DNA from: Baylisascaris procyonis
Lineage: Eukaryota; Nematoda; Chromadorea; Rhabditida; Ascarididae
DNA length: 64,000 bases
Reading direction: 5' to 3'
Assembly: GCA_037389465.1 (NCBI GenBank)
Contig: JAZARR010000213.1
Span: forward strand, 5,252,501-5,316,500
The notes under the pieces were generated by a model. The model was not told the DNA's origin. It saw nothing but the letters and a program-made list of their open reading frames with translations, and did no database searches. Below, in pieces: positions 36,591 through 48,900 of this stretch. Positions within the stretch are counted from its first letter, which is position 1; each line of letters begins with the position of its first letter. The position numbers and the translations under genes were made by a program.

Positions 36591-38337
36591 GTATTTATCG
36601 TTAATTAAGTAATCAGGCACATATGTGCATTAACACCCTACGAAATGGCTTTGCACAAAGCGCACTTTTGGAGCGTAATAGGGCGCCTCACAGAAATTCG
36701 CATTGATATACGGGAAAGCTCTAATCGAAAATGCCTCCAACAAGCACAAACGAATAAATGGAGAAGAGTAGAGGATGCATATGCAATTAATTGACTCCAA
36801 CCATGTGTAATAAAAAGCATTTTGTGTGCATTCCTCATCGTTTAAATGTGGATAACATTTAGATCGAATAAACCATGCACTGGAACTACTGTAAACTGTA
36901 AGCAGCCGGTTTGCAAGCTGTCATCGGCTGATAATGCGTGACAGATAGCAAAGAAAAGAAATATTCCTTTCATGAACTTCAGCCTTACCTAGATGGCTCA
37001 ATAAAATCACACAAACTGGAAGTTTTATTTAAAGAATTTCCGTAACTAACTAGAAGGTGGATTTTATACATAGAAAAGATCAGAATTAGGCACAACTGAA
37101 TCAAACTGGAAATGCCTTATTAAGATGAATAGAAAACAATCACGGATAGCACATGATAGGCCGAAAGTGCGGAAAATTTTTCATACGATCACTGAATTCG
37201 AAAACGATCTTTTTTGATCAGTGAAAATGACGGCTGCTAGTGAAATCCTGAATTTGCGTGAATTGGTTTCTTTTCATCTCATGGATAATCTTTTTTTTCA
37301 CCGAATGATCAGTACAATGCATTACGTCACTAAAGTTTCGATGAACATATGCTGCAAAAGTCCAGCAACCCTGTTCAAAAAAGAAAAGGAAATCTTTTCC
37401 AACGATTCCTTCTCAGGAATTTTCCACCTTAATGTCACTCATAGAGTTTTTTCAGAGAAATTTTAAGTTTTATAGGTTGCATGATACCCATTTAACAAAG
37501 TTACGATGAATATGAATTCGAAAAAATCTCTATTTTTAATCAAACCTCACCATTATCATGAAAAACAATAAACCTAAATTCGATAAAATGCTCCCGCATG
37601 TCAAATTAATCGTGCTTTGAATCACTTTTTGGTAGAGAGTTAAGAAATTGTTCGTTTTTCCCCATCCTTCACTGATAAATATAGAACAATATTCAGGATA
37701 TTACCAAAATCTTGTGAAGACTTGGAGGCTTCAAGCAGAAATTTTAAGGTATTGAATGACGAAATGCAGCATCAAATGTGAGCCAAATATAGTAACCACA
37801 AAACCTTGCGATAATTGGACACGCCCTAATTCAATCACAGTTTTTTGTGACATGAGTTTTTTTAGCTACGCAGTGCTCCTCTACCTCTAAAGTTTCGATT
37901 GAACATTATAAAACCCTCACCATTTTCTTTCACATTTCAATTCTACAGTATTCGCGTGTTGCGAAGATATAAAGCAAATTGTTAGACAGAGGCGTCAGCA
38001 AGCTCATCATTTGCTTTATAATTTTTAGCTTTCATAAGCGACGTACCGGTTATTCCTACTCCTCCAGGTTCTTTCCTTACCTGTTCCCTACCTTTTCCTT
38101 CACATTAATTTCATAGCTCTTGCACTTTGCAAATTATAGCTTTTTACAGGTTTTCTAGTGTCGTAAAATATAGTCGCCTGAGACCCTCTTTCACATCGAT
38201 CAAGGGACCATATATATAGAGCAATTTTCGATTTGGAGGGTCGCCATGTGTTGCCTAAAATAGAAGAAGAAGCGAAGCCATGCACGAAGCACTCTAAACG
38301 AACAGATGCATCATCACTCAATCAAAATCGAAAAAGT

Positions 38338-41300
38338 TCAATAAAAAACGTAAAATGATGATGCTCTGTTAGGAAGTCGAGTGGTTTCATCTTCTGCAAT
38401 CTCTATAGACACCGTAAAATAGCGTCGTGAATAGGGTAGCACCGAACATAATAGGCGTAAGGTAGCCAAAAAACGTAAACGGAAATGCCGACAACATACG
38501 ATATAAACAATTGGATTCGCCGATGAGCTGAAAAGTGCATCCGCATTCTTAGTACATGTAATAAGTACATACAACGATCATAGTTGAGACAAATGAACGA
38601 CACTGCTATCACCATTAATCTAAGATAATGCTACTGAAACGAATCGAAGATCGGTTCCCCAAAAATTAAGCAGTCAATGATAGCGAAGCGATAAGAATCT
38701 ATAGATGTTGAACTCTTAAATCTGCTCACTCATATTTAACTATAGGACTACATTAAAAATTTCCCGAACATCACTAATACGATAAATCTCCACTTCGAAT
38801 CATAATCTTCTTTCTGAATGTTTCTATTAGGGGCTATTAGATTGTCCCAAAATCAACAAAAATTGCATATAGGAATTAACCGCGGGATTAACAGGGGAAT
38901 TAGCGAAGTGAATTCGCATTGTCTACATGAATGTTAATCAATCATTTTTGCATTTTTATCATTCAACTTCCTTAAAGAAAGATTCCTAAATCGTAATATA
39001 TGTAATTCAAGATTAAACCCTATAAAAGTATATTTCTAAAAGCAGCCACTTTTGCTGCAGAAAACTCTTCTATAGTAGAAGTAAGAGCAAACCTTGAAAA
39101 AGAAAGAGCATTGAGAGTAAGCCGTAAAGCGGCTCCAAAATGAAAATCTCTTTGTGTGATTATCTGCGTCAAGAAAATTCCTGAAAATCACAATGTTCTT
39201 CTATTGTTTGACTTTCTCAAAAAAAAAAGATTCCTACATCATAAGTTCTGCAATTCAACTGTGAATTAAATTCTGCAGTAATATATTATATTTTAATTTA
39301 CCGCATTATTCTTTCAGAATTCTGTGGCTCAGGATGACATTTGTTTATTTTTGAAATTTCAGTTTATTGATGCGACGGCGTTATCAAATTAGTAATTCTC
39401 AGAGGCGGAAGTAATTAACTTTCGTGTTGAAAAAAATAACGTCGAATGAAAAACATTTCGAATTTGCATGCGTTGACGTCGGATTTCTCGGAACTCTCGG
39501 AATTTTCGCGGAATCATCTCTAAAAGGCAATTCATATGCGAAAATACATTACAGCTAATTCACAGAGCTTAAAAATATAACAAAACCTATCACTGGAGCA
39601 AACCTTCGGCCACATTTATGCAATTTAATTCTGAATCTTATGCTTGCTTGCAGAATGGCGATTGGATGAACTGAATGAAGCATTTTGCTAATCAACGGCT
39701 ATTTTTCTTCAATCAGTTTCATGATTCAGTGAATTTGTTGCTGTAAGTTTCACGATTTGCATATCTAGAATCGAACAGATTGGTATGACGACATTGCGTC
39801 AGTGCCAAAACGTTATCCAACGAAGATGCACATTCATCAGTGTATATTCATGCCATATTACGTTAGATAGCCTTGCTATCGGCACACAACATTTCACATA
39901 TAGCATCACTGCCCGTAAAACGCTAGCGAAGCAGCACAACACTGCGTAATGTGCAGCTGTCTCGAAGCAATCTATAGATCGGCGCTTTTGTCAAACGGCG
40001 TTGTGTCGTCTAGCGAATGGATGCTAGGTTTTTGAATGACATAGAATGGGATACCTTGAATAGGAGAATAGCAAATGAAGTATAGTAACATTGATATGAT
40101 GAGCATCTTAACGACGGATCGACGCACTCGAAGCACACTCGCCTGTTGAGTTTCGTTGGCAATATGACCCGTTTTGCCCCATAACACCCGACTCATCGTC
40201 GAGTATAATACCGTGAGCAAAATCAATGGTAATACGTAAAGCATGACACATTCCGCATATTTAAAAATCACTCTGCAATTGCACACTCTCTGCTCGACGT
40301 TAAATATGTGAAGTAGAATTAGAAGTAATCTATATGTGTATGCAAAATTACCGCATCCTATTCGATTACACTTATTGAGACACTGAAAGATTTATTTTTA
40401 TACTGTTTTTATATTTTATCTGCTTGCAATTTATGAAATCTGTGATTTTCGCAAAAACTGTGCGTTTTTCTCGTTTCGCCCAAAAGTTTGCGCTTACGGA
40501 ATTGGCTGTACAGGCCGTTCCTAGATTCCATGGAAAGCCTAAATAAAACCCCTTTAACGCTTCAAAACATGGCGCGCTGCGCAAATGGATGGAAGGAATC
40601 CTCTGCGGATCACTAGGAATGAGCAGAAATTGGCAAATATGATCTTTTAGTTTTGCAAAGTTGTTCTTCAATCTAACACGTTCTACGGATGAGATGCAAT
40701 GGATTCGGTGATGTATTGCTTATGTGAAATTAGAGAAGAATGTGAAGGTTAAGTAAGAATAGAAGAATGTGTAAGTTACTTTGTCCTTATTGGTAATGTG
40801 TGACTCCAGAAACAGTGACTGATCGTTCGCCTAACGAACACACGATGAAACATCAGATATGGCGATGCGAACATCGCTGCGATCACCCAAACGGACATTA
40901 TTAAAAGGGCCGAGGTCCGCCTCGAAAAGCGACGCATCCGCATCGGTGTGCAAATTGCCATAAAACGTTCGATACCGATCGACATCTGCAAATTAAATAT
41001 CATCTTCTTACCATACACGATCGGAGGAAGTAGCAACCCAGAGCAAAAAATGCCTACGCGAATATGAACTTTTTGATTGTTATCCTGCACCGCTGCTGAA
41101 CGTGCAGCGAATATGCACAGGAAGTGCTTGGCTTTATCTTTGAATGAGGTGCAGTGTTGTCAGAGGTGAGTTAAGGTGAGGAAGTAGAAAGTCATTATTG
41201 TGATGGTTAATTTATGCACTTTAACTTATGATCCAGCAGAAAAATTATCAAGAAATTGATCACCTCTAATAGCGATTCGAATCGGGATTGAAAGTGCATT

Positions 41301-44300
41301 TTTAGCAGCTGAAACCATCGAATTATTGATGAGTTTTGGTTGCACGATCTTATGTAAATTCCCTCTTAAATTATTTATAGCTAGCACTGCAATACAACTT
41401 ATGCATTTCGCATATGATGCTCAAGTGATATTCAACACAACCTATATTCAGTATATTTCCACATTTCAGAACTAAAATGTTTTCATAAAAATTCCTCGCA
41501 CATTTAATGTTTTTAGTAATTTCCCGTATTAAATGTTACTGCAATTGGTGTGCGATTGTGATGTATTCAACTGCGTACACAATGCGTACTAAATGATGAC
41601 GTTAGTTAACGCCTGGATAAGATGGCCGCGAAATCCCTCGTTGTGCTGTTCGGTCGGATGCGCACCCCTCATTAACATTGCACTGCTTCGACATTTTCCT
41701 ATTGCAAGGTATTTTCGAGGCAAAGCAATTTTTATGCAATTTGAGTAGATCTGTGCTAGGAAGCGATTACATCTTGATTATCATAGGTTAATGCATCAAT
41801 CGCTTATAGATATAGGCAATTATGCAAAGAAACTAGCAAATGAAATTCTTGTTGCAAAATCTGCTGAATATTGGAAAGTAACTTCTTTTTTTTTTTAAAT
41901 TTCAGATCGGTGGACTAGAGAAAATGCATTAGTAAGATTTGATTTGCGGATTTCAAGATCAACTACAGCCAAGCGATGTGACCAGTCAAGTTGTAAGAAA
42001 ACTCATAATCTCCACGATGGGTTTTGCTGTCTACTTCGACAATGCATGATGCAGAATTCAAACTTACAATGAAGTGCCTTCGGTTACGTGGTATAACTAT
42101 TATCTTCTAAAGTAATAACTGCACAGTAAAAGATTTCATTTTATTCAGCACGGTTGATAATGACAAGTATAAGACGCTGTGCAAAAATATCGGAGGATAC
42201 ATGCAGAGGAAATTTAAGCAGGCAGAAGCAAATAAGGCAGCCCTAAAGGGGGGTACAAAGAAACGTCAGTCTGAAGTAGCGCTTACCAACGGTACAGGAA
42301 CTAGCACAACAGACCGTACACGCATGATCGAAATCTGCGAAAATTCTTACGATAATTATACCATACCGCTACGAGAATTCACTGCAACGTCGACAGAGGA
42401 GCATTCCAGAAATCGTTTAGGACGAAGGACAATCAGCAGCCAAGAAATTAAAAGTGGGTGGGTGTTCTTGGGATGACTATATTCGCCCACTTCTCGGGAC
42501 ATCAATATCTCATAATACGGAAACAAAAGAACCCTGCTACATGGAAGACATCAAAATCAATGCTCCCAACTAGAGGAGGTAATCGTGGATACCTCTGCAA
42601 TTACCGGCCAAGTGAAAAATGGAAACGCAGATCTTGCTGTGGTGTGATGTACATGTTTTATCAACAAAGTTACATAACTCTGACTTCAATCGTCGGCGTA
42701 TTCAGCTTGCGAGCAGACAAGCACACATAAACAAAAACAGATATGAGGTTAGCACAGTGCTTTTTTGCAAATAAAATTCTCAAAACAATATAAAAGCAAT
42801 ATCTTATTATTTCAGGGCATCTAAACTGAGAACTAATGCGAGGTTGTTTTGTTTCGCTCTGTTTGTTGTGAGGGTTTTCATGAAAAGAAAGGATGCTTCT
42901 GAGAATATGAAGTAGATTTAATAGCATTTCCTTCGAAGCAAACAACTGGATGAAGTACGGTATTAATTTGTGAAAAAAGTTATACAGTATCCTCATTTCA
43001 CCCATCTATACGATGGTGCCGCCTCTGTTTATATATGTGAACTTTGGCAATCGCCAAGAGCATTAAATGATTGGCCATGCAAGTGCTTTTTTCGTTTCAA
43101 AGAGCCTATAAAATGGCCATTGCATTTCTTGACAAATCTCGCTGTCGAATGTCATCTGCGGTTCATAATAATAGCCACCTTGAATGAAGTAAGTGAATCA
43201 CTTTTTTATTACACTACGAAAACTACAATATACTACGTTAGTTGTAGTGAAGAGCGAATGAACGTTACTGATCGCTATTCAAATCATCAAGAGCTCAATC
43301 TCAATTTCCTCTTTTTGCAGTAGGAGATTGCAATTTATCGCATTTTGCAGCTGCAATTCCCATGGTTGATGCAACGAGAAATAACAACATTGCGACTTTT
43401 AGTTCAACAAAAATCATTGCAAACATCAAGCGACTTTTTCACAACAATTAACTATGCGTCATTCACAACAGGAAGATAGTGTGACACCGCATTTTCCCAC
43501 CTAAATGGGTACTTTTCATCAACCTCTTCTCAAATACACATCTCTTTTAGAAAGTTGCGGATGCTACAAGCCCCCTTACGTTTTTTTTTTAATTTAGCAT
43601 GCGCCTGGCGCGTCTTTTGCCGTTCTGGGATACTTAGTAGGAAAAGCTAAAGAATCATGTACAAGAACATGTCACCAGCAGGGAGTTGATTCCTTTAAAT
43701 TCCTGGTTTTTCACCATTTAAATCGAATATCTCCCACCCCCCCCTCCCACTTTCGCCAATTTGATCTTTGAACGTTTGTCCGTTCATGAATGCTTCAAAC
43801 GCAGTAACCTCCGATGGTTGTTAGAAGAAATACAGTGCATTAAAGTCGGTGCTAAAACTCAAGGCTGGCAAAGAGGCGGCATAGCATCTCACTGGACTCA
43901 AACTTCAAAGGTTTCTGAACGATTTTCCGCTCCTCCCCTTACCCGAAAAATTTTCGAAAGACTCCGAGCGAAAGTCTTCCCAGGGCCAACACTAATTAGC
44001 ACTAGTCATCAAAACCAATTCGATGTGGAGGACGGCAAATGAGTCAGAGTGGAGTGATGGTCTGCAATCAGTGTGTTTCATCCGAGTCGAAAAATGCAAG
44101 CTTTTTCAATGTCCCATGTGTTTGAGTTGTTTATATGCCCTTTCTATCGCAAAAAAAAAAAAAAAACTTATAGAGAGCACACTGCCTGCTCATCTGCTTA
44201 AATATTTCTTTTCAGCGGCCTTATCGGAACGCAAGTCGTGTTGCGTGCATTCAAAAGATAGCGCAAAATGACAGCAGATGATAAAGAACGGAAACCTTTG

Positions 44301-45476
44301 ACGTAAAATAGAGAAGAAATAACGCCAAAGAAGATCGAATTTGTAAATATCATCAAATCCGTGTATGCTAGAACAAATTATAGAATCTACTAGATTACCG
44401 CATAACTATAGCTATGCAAAAATTCCTTGCGATAACAAATTTCTTAGAAATTTTGGAGAGGCTGAATGAAGAGAAAGAATTTATAGCGTTGAGGGTACTT
44501 TTGCATTGAAACTCTAAGTGGGGCATAACGCTACTAGATAATATTTTCAACAATAATACACAGAAGGCAAATAATAAAAAAAAAACAATCTATGACGGGG
44601 GAAATTTATTAGCAGTTTTACGATATCACAGATGGAAATAGTGTAATGTTGCGTTGAACTGTCTAAGGTACATAGTGTAGTACCTTGTGTCTATCACAAA
44701 TTTGCCGAGCATTTTAGAACAAAAGGAATGGCCAACACTAAGGAAGCAAATGTACAGCAGTGTTTCTAACGGACATAGGCGTTTTATGAATGAAGACTAA
44801 ATTGACACTGTTGAGTATCACGAGTTTAATCACTTTTAATTTTTATTTGAGTATAATTCCTTTATTGTTTCAATCCACCTATCACCATAGCGTATTTATA
44901 GAAAATGTATTTCAACACTACACGGCCTCTCCCCATACCCATCCCCTCTCACACACACATTTCTCTGTCTTTTCGATCTCCATTCAAAAAAGAGGAGAAA
45001 GGAAGGCGAGAATGAGGATCATTTGTATAAAAGAAGAAGTTTTCCCATTCTGTTCATGATTTGTGAAAGTTCCATGCGACAAACAACAACTGCATAGCAT
45101 AAATAGCTCTTCACAAGAGTTGAAATCGACTCGCCTGCATAAGAACAGATGCGTAGAGGAAGTACTCTTCGAGGAAACGAAGTGAAGGACAAAGGAACGC
45201 TGGCAACAGCCAACCGGCACCGTAGAGGAACATTGCAATATCAGGACAACACGCTATCAGATTGCCCAAATCGGCGAGAGCTAGATTGAGCAGGAATAAG
45301 TTGATCGACGAATTCAACAGCTTACGATCGGTTAAGATCACCGATACGACAAATATGTTGCCGCACACACCGACGACAACAATCGTTGCAAAGATAAACG
45401 CGAATAGCGTATTCAACGTGAACAGTGAGCACAGTAAACAATAATCCACATCACTCACGTTAGCATAAGCACTCAT
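38338..45476 (-). CDS. Rhodopsin-class GPCR, probably peptide receptor, complete
   Basis: Five exons in phase: 45476-45135, 40985-40780, 40272-40055, 39180-39093, 38527-38338; 347 residues. All seven helices are present: Gly39-Asn40 in TM1, LALAD with Asp69 in TM2, Cys96 at the start of TM3 pairing with Cys172 in loop 2, Trp147 in TM4, Pro198 in TM5, CYSP (250-253) in TM6 and NPIVY (289-293) in TM7. The DRY motif is Glu120-Arg121-Phe122. An N-glycosylation site (NVS, 6-8) lies in the short N-terminus. The tail is short and basic. TM3 (CPSLRFLEEYFLYASVLMQ) and IERFMAICTPMRMRRF suggest the peptide-type group, ligand unknown. Intron 1 is 4.15 kb, starts with GC, and carries a LINE fragment. A 3' splice site ends at 45,511, 34 nt before the ATG. 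Confidence 0.93.
42150..42655 (+). mobile_element. RTE-type LINE fragment A, decayed, in GPCR intron 1
   Basis: Broken frames spell the linker and the start of reverse transcriptase of a nematode RTE-like ORF: KYKTLCKNIGGYMQRKFKQA, DRTRMIEICENSYDNYTIPL, then in shifted frames DDYIRP, ATWKTSKSMLP and LCNYRP, corresponding to the family's 'TTWKTSK...GDR..L.NYRP' region. The catalytic RT core is absent. It lies antisense to the GPCR. The central part is almost identical to the minus-strand copy at 62,953-63,135. Confidence 0.8.
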
Positions 45477-45510
45477 CTCGCCTTCATTCAAAACCACATC
45501 CGATATCCTT

Positions 45511-45520
45511 CTGTGAAGCC
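45511..45520 (-). promoter_or_regulatory. Candidate trans-splice (or cis) acceptor upstream of the GPCR
   Basis: On the minus strand GGCTTCACAG/AAGG lies 34 nt before the GPCR ATG and about 415 bp after the ELP3 stop. In nematodes such a site could receive a spliced leader, giving a very short 5' UTR. A cis-spliced 5' UTR exon is the alternative. Confidence 0.4.
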
Positions 45521-45934
45521 CTCAGAAGACCTGTTGCGAATTTTCATATGCTCGGTGAATAACCACAAATAACTTGACGAGAGTAATCACGCTTTGCACA
45601 TCCTTATCACTTCAATGCAATATGGAGTCGTCCCAATGCCAATTCGACTCCGAATGGAGTGGGTTCAGTATGTCTTCAGCGAACGATAACAAGTAATATT
45701 TAATCTGACATGAAAATAAAAGACGCATGAGGACGATTAAACCAATGATTCAAGAAACTGCTCGAGTGACATGAAGCAGTGAGGGTGCGATCAACAAAAA
45801 CACAGAACCCAATGTAAAGGACACCCAACAAAGGCGTCTCAGATAGTTATGTCAAAGTAGATACGAATCCAAACTTCGGAATTGGTAAGCGAAATAGACA
45901 AGAGAATGGAGCGTAAGCAGCTGTGCAAATGAAT

Positions 45935-48900
45935 TCAATCCAGTTGCTTCGACATATACGGACCATCAAGCTCGTAGCCCATTTTCCTGAAATAAACACA
46001 ACAACGATAGGAATAGATGACTGCAACGACACAGAATTTATCAATGATGTTTGAAGAGTTCCTATCAGAAAGACTACTATCACTCCAAATTAACTCAGAA
46101 CAAAAGTCTTTGGGCTCGTAAAGTTCCTGGCATTTCTGGAAAATAAAACAAATGTCTGACTGTCAGAGCAAATAATTTTCCAGCTTTATGAGAGAACCTT
46201 TTCAGTACCGGCCTTAATAAAAAATAGTATAGAAGGGGACGCTGATGGTACAGTTTGTGAGGATAGTTTATCTTGCGTTAAGGATTCATTGGAGGAATGC
46301 TTTACTTGAATAATAAGGTAATGTCTTCATTAGTGTTATTATTATCGCTTATTTACTACCAATGCTACTTACGGTATCAGTTCACCAATAAAGATGCAAG
46401 AGGAAGGAGGGAAGGGGAGGGGAGGAGGGTAAGCGAATGAAGGGGCACGCTTCTTTCCCTTAGCCTAATTCCTGAAGCATGTTCTGCTTACAACTGTAAA
46501 TTCTGAGGTCTGAAATTTTGACGCCCCTCACGATTAAGACCAGTTCTGATCCTCTGAAAAATGGAAGTCTGCGAATAAAAAGAAGGACAGTCTGGGTGAC
46601 TCCCTCTCTCCTTCCCTTCCCATCCCCCTAAGCAAAATGTCTTCATTAGCGATAGAATCTTGCGCTCGCCACCGCAGTTTACATTCTAAGGATGAGTGCT
46701 TTACATTCATAAACATGTGATACATATTATGTATATCCCTCCAATGCACTCTTTGATATCACGTGCCACACTTCCCTTAATGTCTAAGCACACATCCCGC
46801 ATTCAATAGAGAGTGTAGTATTTAAAGTTGATAAACTCGACGAGATTAAAGGATCACCATCTCTCAGTGAGACAACTAACATCAAGCGTCGTTCAAGTTT
46901 GCGATTCCAAACTTGGAGAGTTATTGCTGCGAATTAGTATAATACACAACAATCGTCTATGAATGCAAAGTGCTGTGTGTATCATTCAAATTTCCATTAT
47001 AAACACGCATTCTTCACTATATGCTTATATTATGTACTACTTTGATACCCATTTGAGGGACCAAGAACTTATAAATGCAGTGGGAGGAACACTGTCGCCT
47101 AAATTTCGGGAGAGGAGGGTATGACCTCACTGATAAACGCTTGATAACAAATAACACGCTTCAAGTTGAACTTAACTGATTTCTATTTTAGATTGTAAAC
47201 GCATTATAGCCAGAAATGCCTAGTTCAGGATCATAAGCTTGAAAATTTGTGCGATAATTGAGACGTTAATTATCTGATCCAGATTGAAACGGCTGGCGCA
47301 TAGCTGAATTGCACCATAGAAAAATCAACGTCAACGGACAAAAGAAATTAAAAAATTTTCACGCAATGCTTTACTGCAGATACCATGAAATCAATACTGT
47401 GCAGCAGAAAAAAAAAAAAAACACCTGAGAAATGTCCACTGTTCTGACTTTCATGCGCTTGAAAAAAATGAAATACTTGATTAAAATTTAAGAAAAAAAC
47501 AAACAGATAAACAGCACGGCGTCGAATAACAGGTAAATAATATGACGGTAAATAATAAATAAATAACACACTGTTAATGAGTGCAGGAATTAACAAAATA
47601 CAATATCAGACAAGCTGAGAAACGCCCATCTAACAGATGACAACATGCATTTTTGACGAGCAAATGAATGTGCATAAAATCCACGTCCAAAATCACCTCT
47701 GAGGGCACAACTAGATGAGTGCAGTTAAAGGCAAGTCGAATCGATATCGATGAACAAAATCATGAAACAATACGCTTTTTAGATGGGAACTGCGAAGTGA
47801 TGACACTATAAAAAAACAATTCATTATTATGCATATGCATATTAAACGATGCAATCGTAACAGTGCACAAATATTACAACTCATTGCAAAATAATAGAAA
47901 TAAGAACGTGTAAGAGAAAGCTTTTGATAACTTTTTCTGCTCCTAAAACAGTTGGAAAGTTTGCAGGAGATAAATAGACAGGAAGCGAGATAAAGAAAGG
48001 TTGGACGGGAGGAAAGGGGAAGGGAGGGGAGGAAGAGTATGAGAAAAGAAAAGCGTCGGATGTATATGCAGAACAGGTAGAATAGTGCCACTTTAAAAAG
48101 GAACCCAGTAATATGGAAACGGGAACTAGATGCGACTACTCGGTGACTGCACCTTCTAGGAAAAATCCGTGCATGCTGGAAAATTGATAACAGTTGTATT
48201 CGTCAAAAACAATATTTAAGCACGGCCTCTTTCTCTCCACTTCTACACATTTCAACACCCTTTTGCCCTTCCACCTCGACAGAAGACATTATTGACGCAC
48301 ACCGGTTCAGCTCTATTACCTAAACGATTTGCAAGGAGGATTGCGAGGGAGATATGATTCTAGAAAAGGATAACATAGGCATTTTGTATCTAACAGTGGC
48401 GGAATCGAGATTCGGATGTAGTCGTGACATCAATGTCACGACTGCATCCGAATCTCGATTCGGCCACTTTCTTAGAGCTTCAGTTCTGATTTCAAAAATC
48501 ATCTTCTAGTGCTAATTTAATGTGCATCTCTTGAATATCACCACTGGTACGAGATTTTTCCTTAAAACTATAAAAGTAAATATATTCCAAGAGATTTTTA
48601 TAAGAATGGATGAAATGAATATGCCAAACGATTTCTAATATTCAATTACGAATAAGTAATGAATATGACCGGAAAAAAGAAGAAAATAAATAAACAATGC
48701 CAGTAACTGCCACAGTCCGAGTTCCCAAGAATTATAGTAGTGCGAAGAAAAAAGAATAAACAATTCTGATGAAAAAAGTTTCACCCTTCTCACAGATTCA
48801 AGCACATTTTTTATAATCACAATATTACTACTACTAAAATCCTATATCCGTTGAATTTCTCAGTAGAAATAATTGCACTTCATGAAATAAGTGAAAAGAG

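Larger units (their letters stand above)
28304..38337. other. Unresolved 10-kb region with scattered exon-like blocks
   Basis: No gene could be assembled. Blocks with usable splice sites on the plus strand occur near 28,600-28,652, 29,267-29,300, 30,057-30,110, 32,878-33,000, 34,530-34,656 and 36,423-36,590. Some may continue the membrane-protein gene that ends in phase 0 at 27,694. A minus-strand frame at 31,455-31,751 resembles part of SETD2. The open frames at 28,551-29,030 and 32,825-33,220 are the longest but show no recognisable motif. Confidence 0.5.

Noticed and set aside
47711..48091. 126-codon hydrophobic minus-strand frame
   Set aside because: It lies opposite A- and purine-rich sequence, which automatically yields Leu/Phe/Ser-rich frames. 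There is no start context, splice logic or homology.
48396..48467. CRISPR or microRNA interpretation of the palindrome
   Set aside because: There is a single inverted pair with no spaced repeats, and the genome is eukaryotic. The 2-nt loop and near-full pairing do not fit a usual microRNA precursor.
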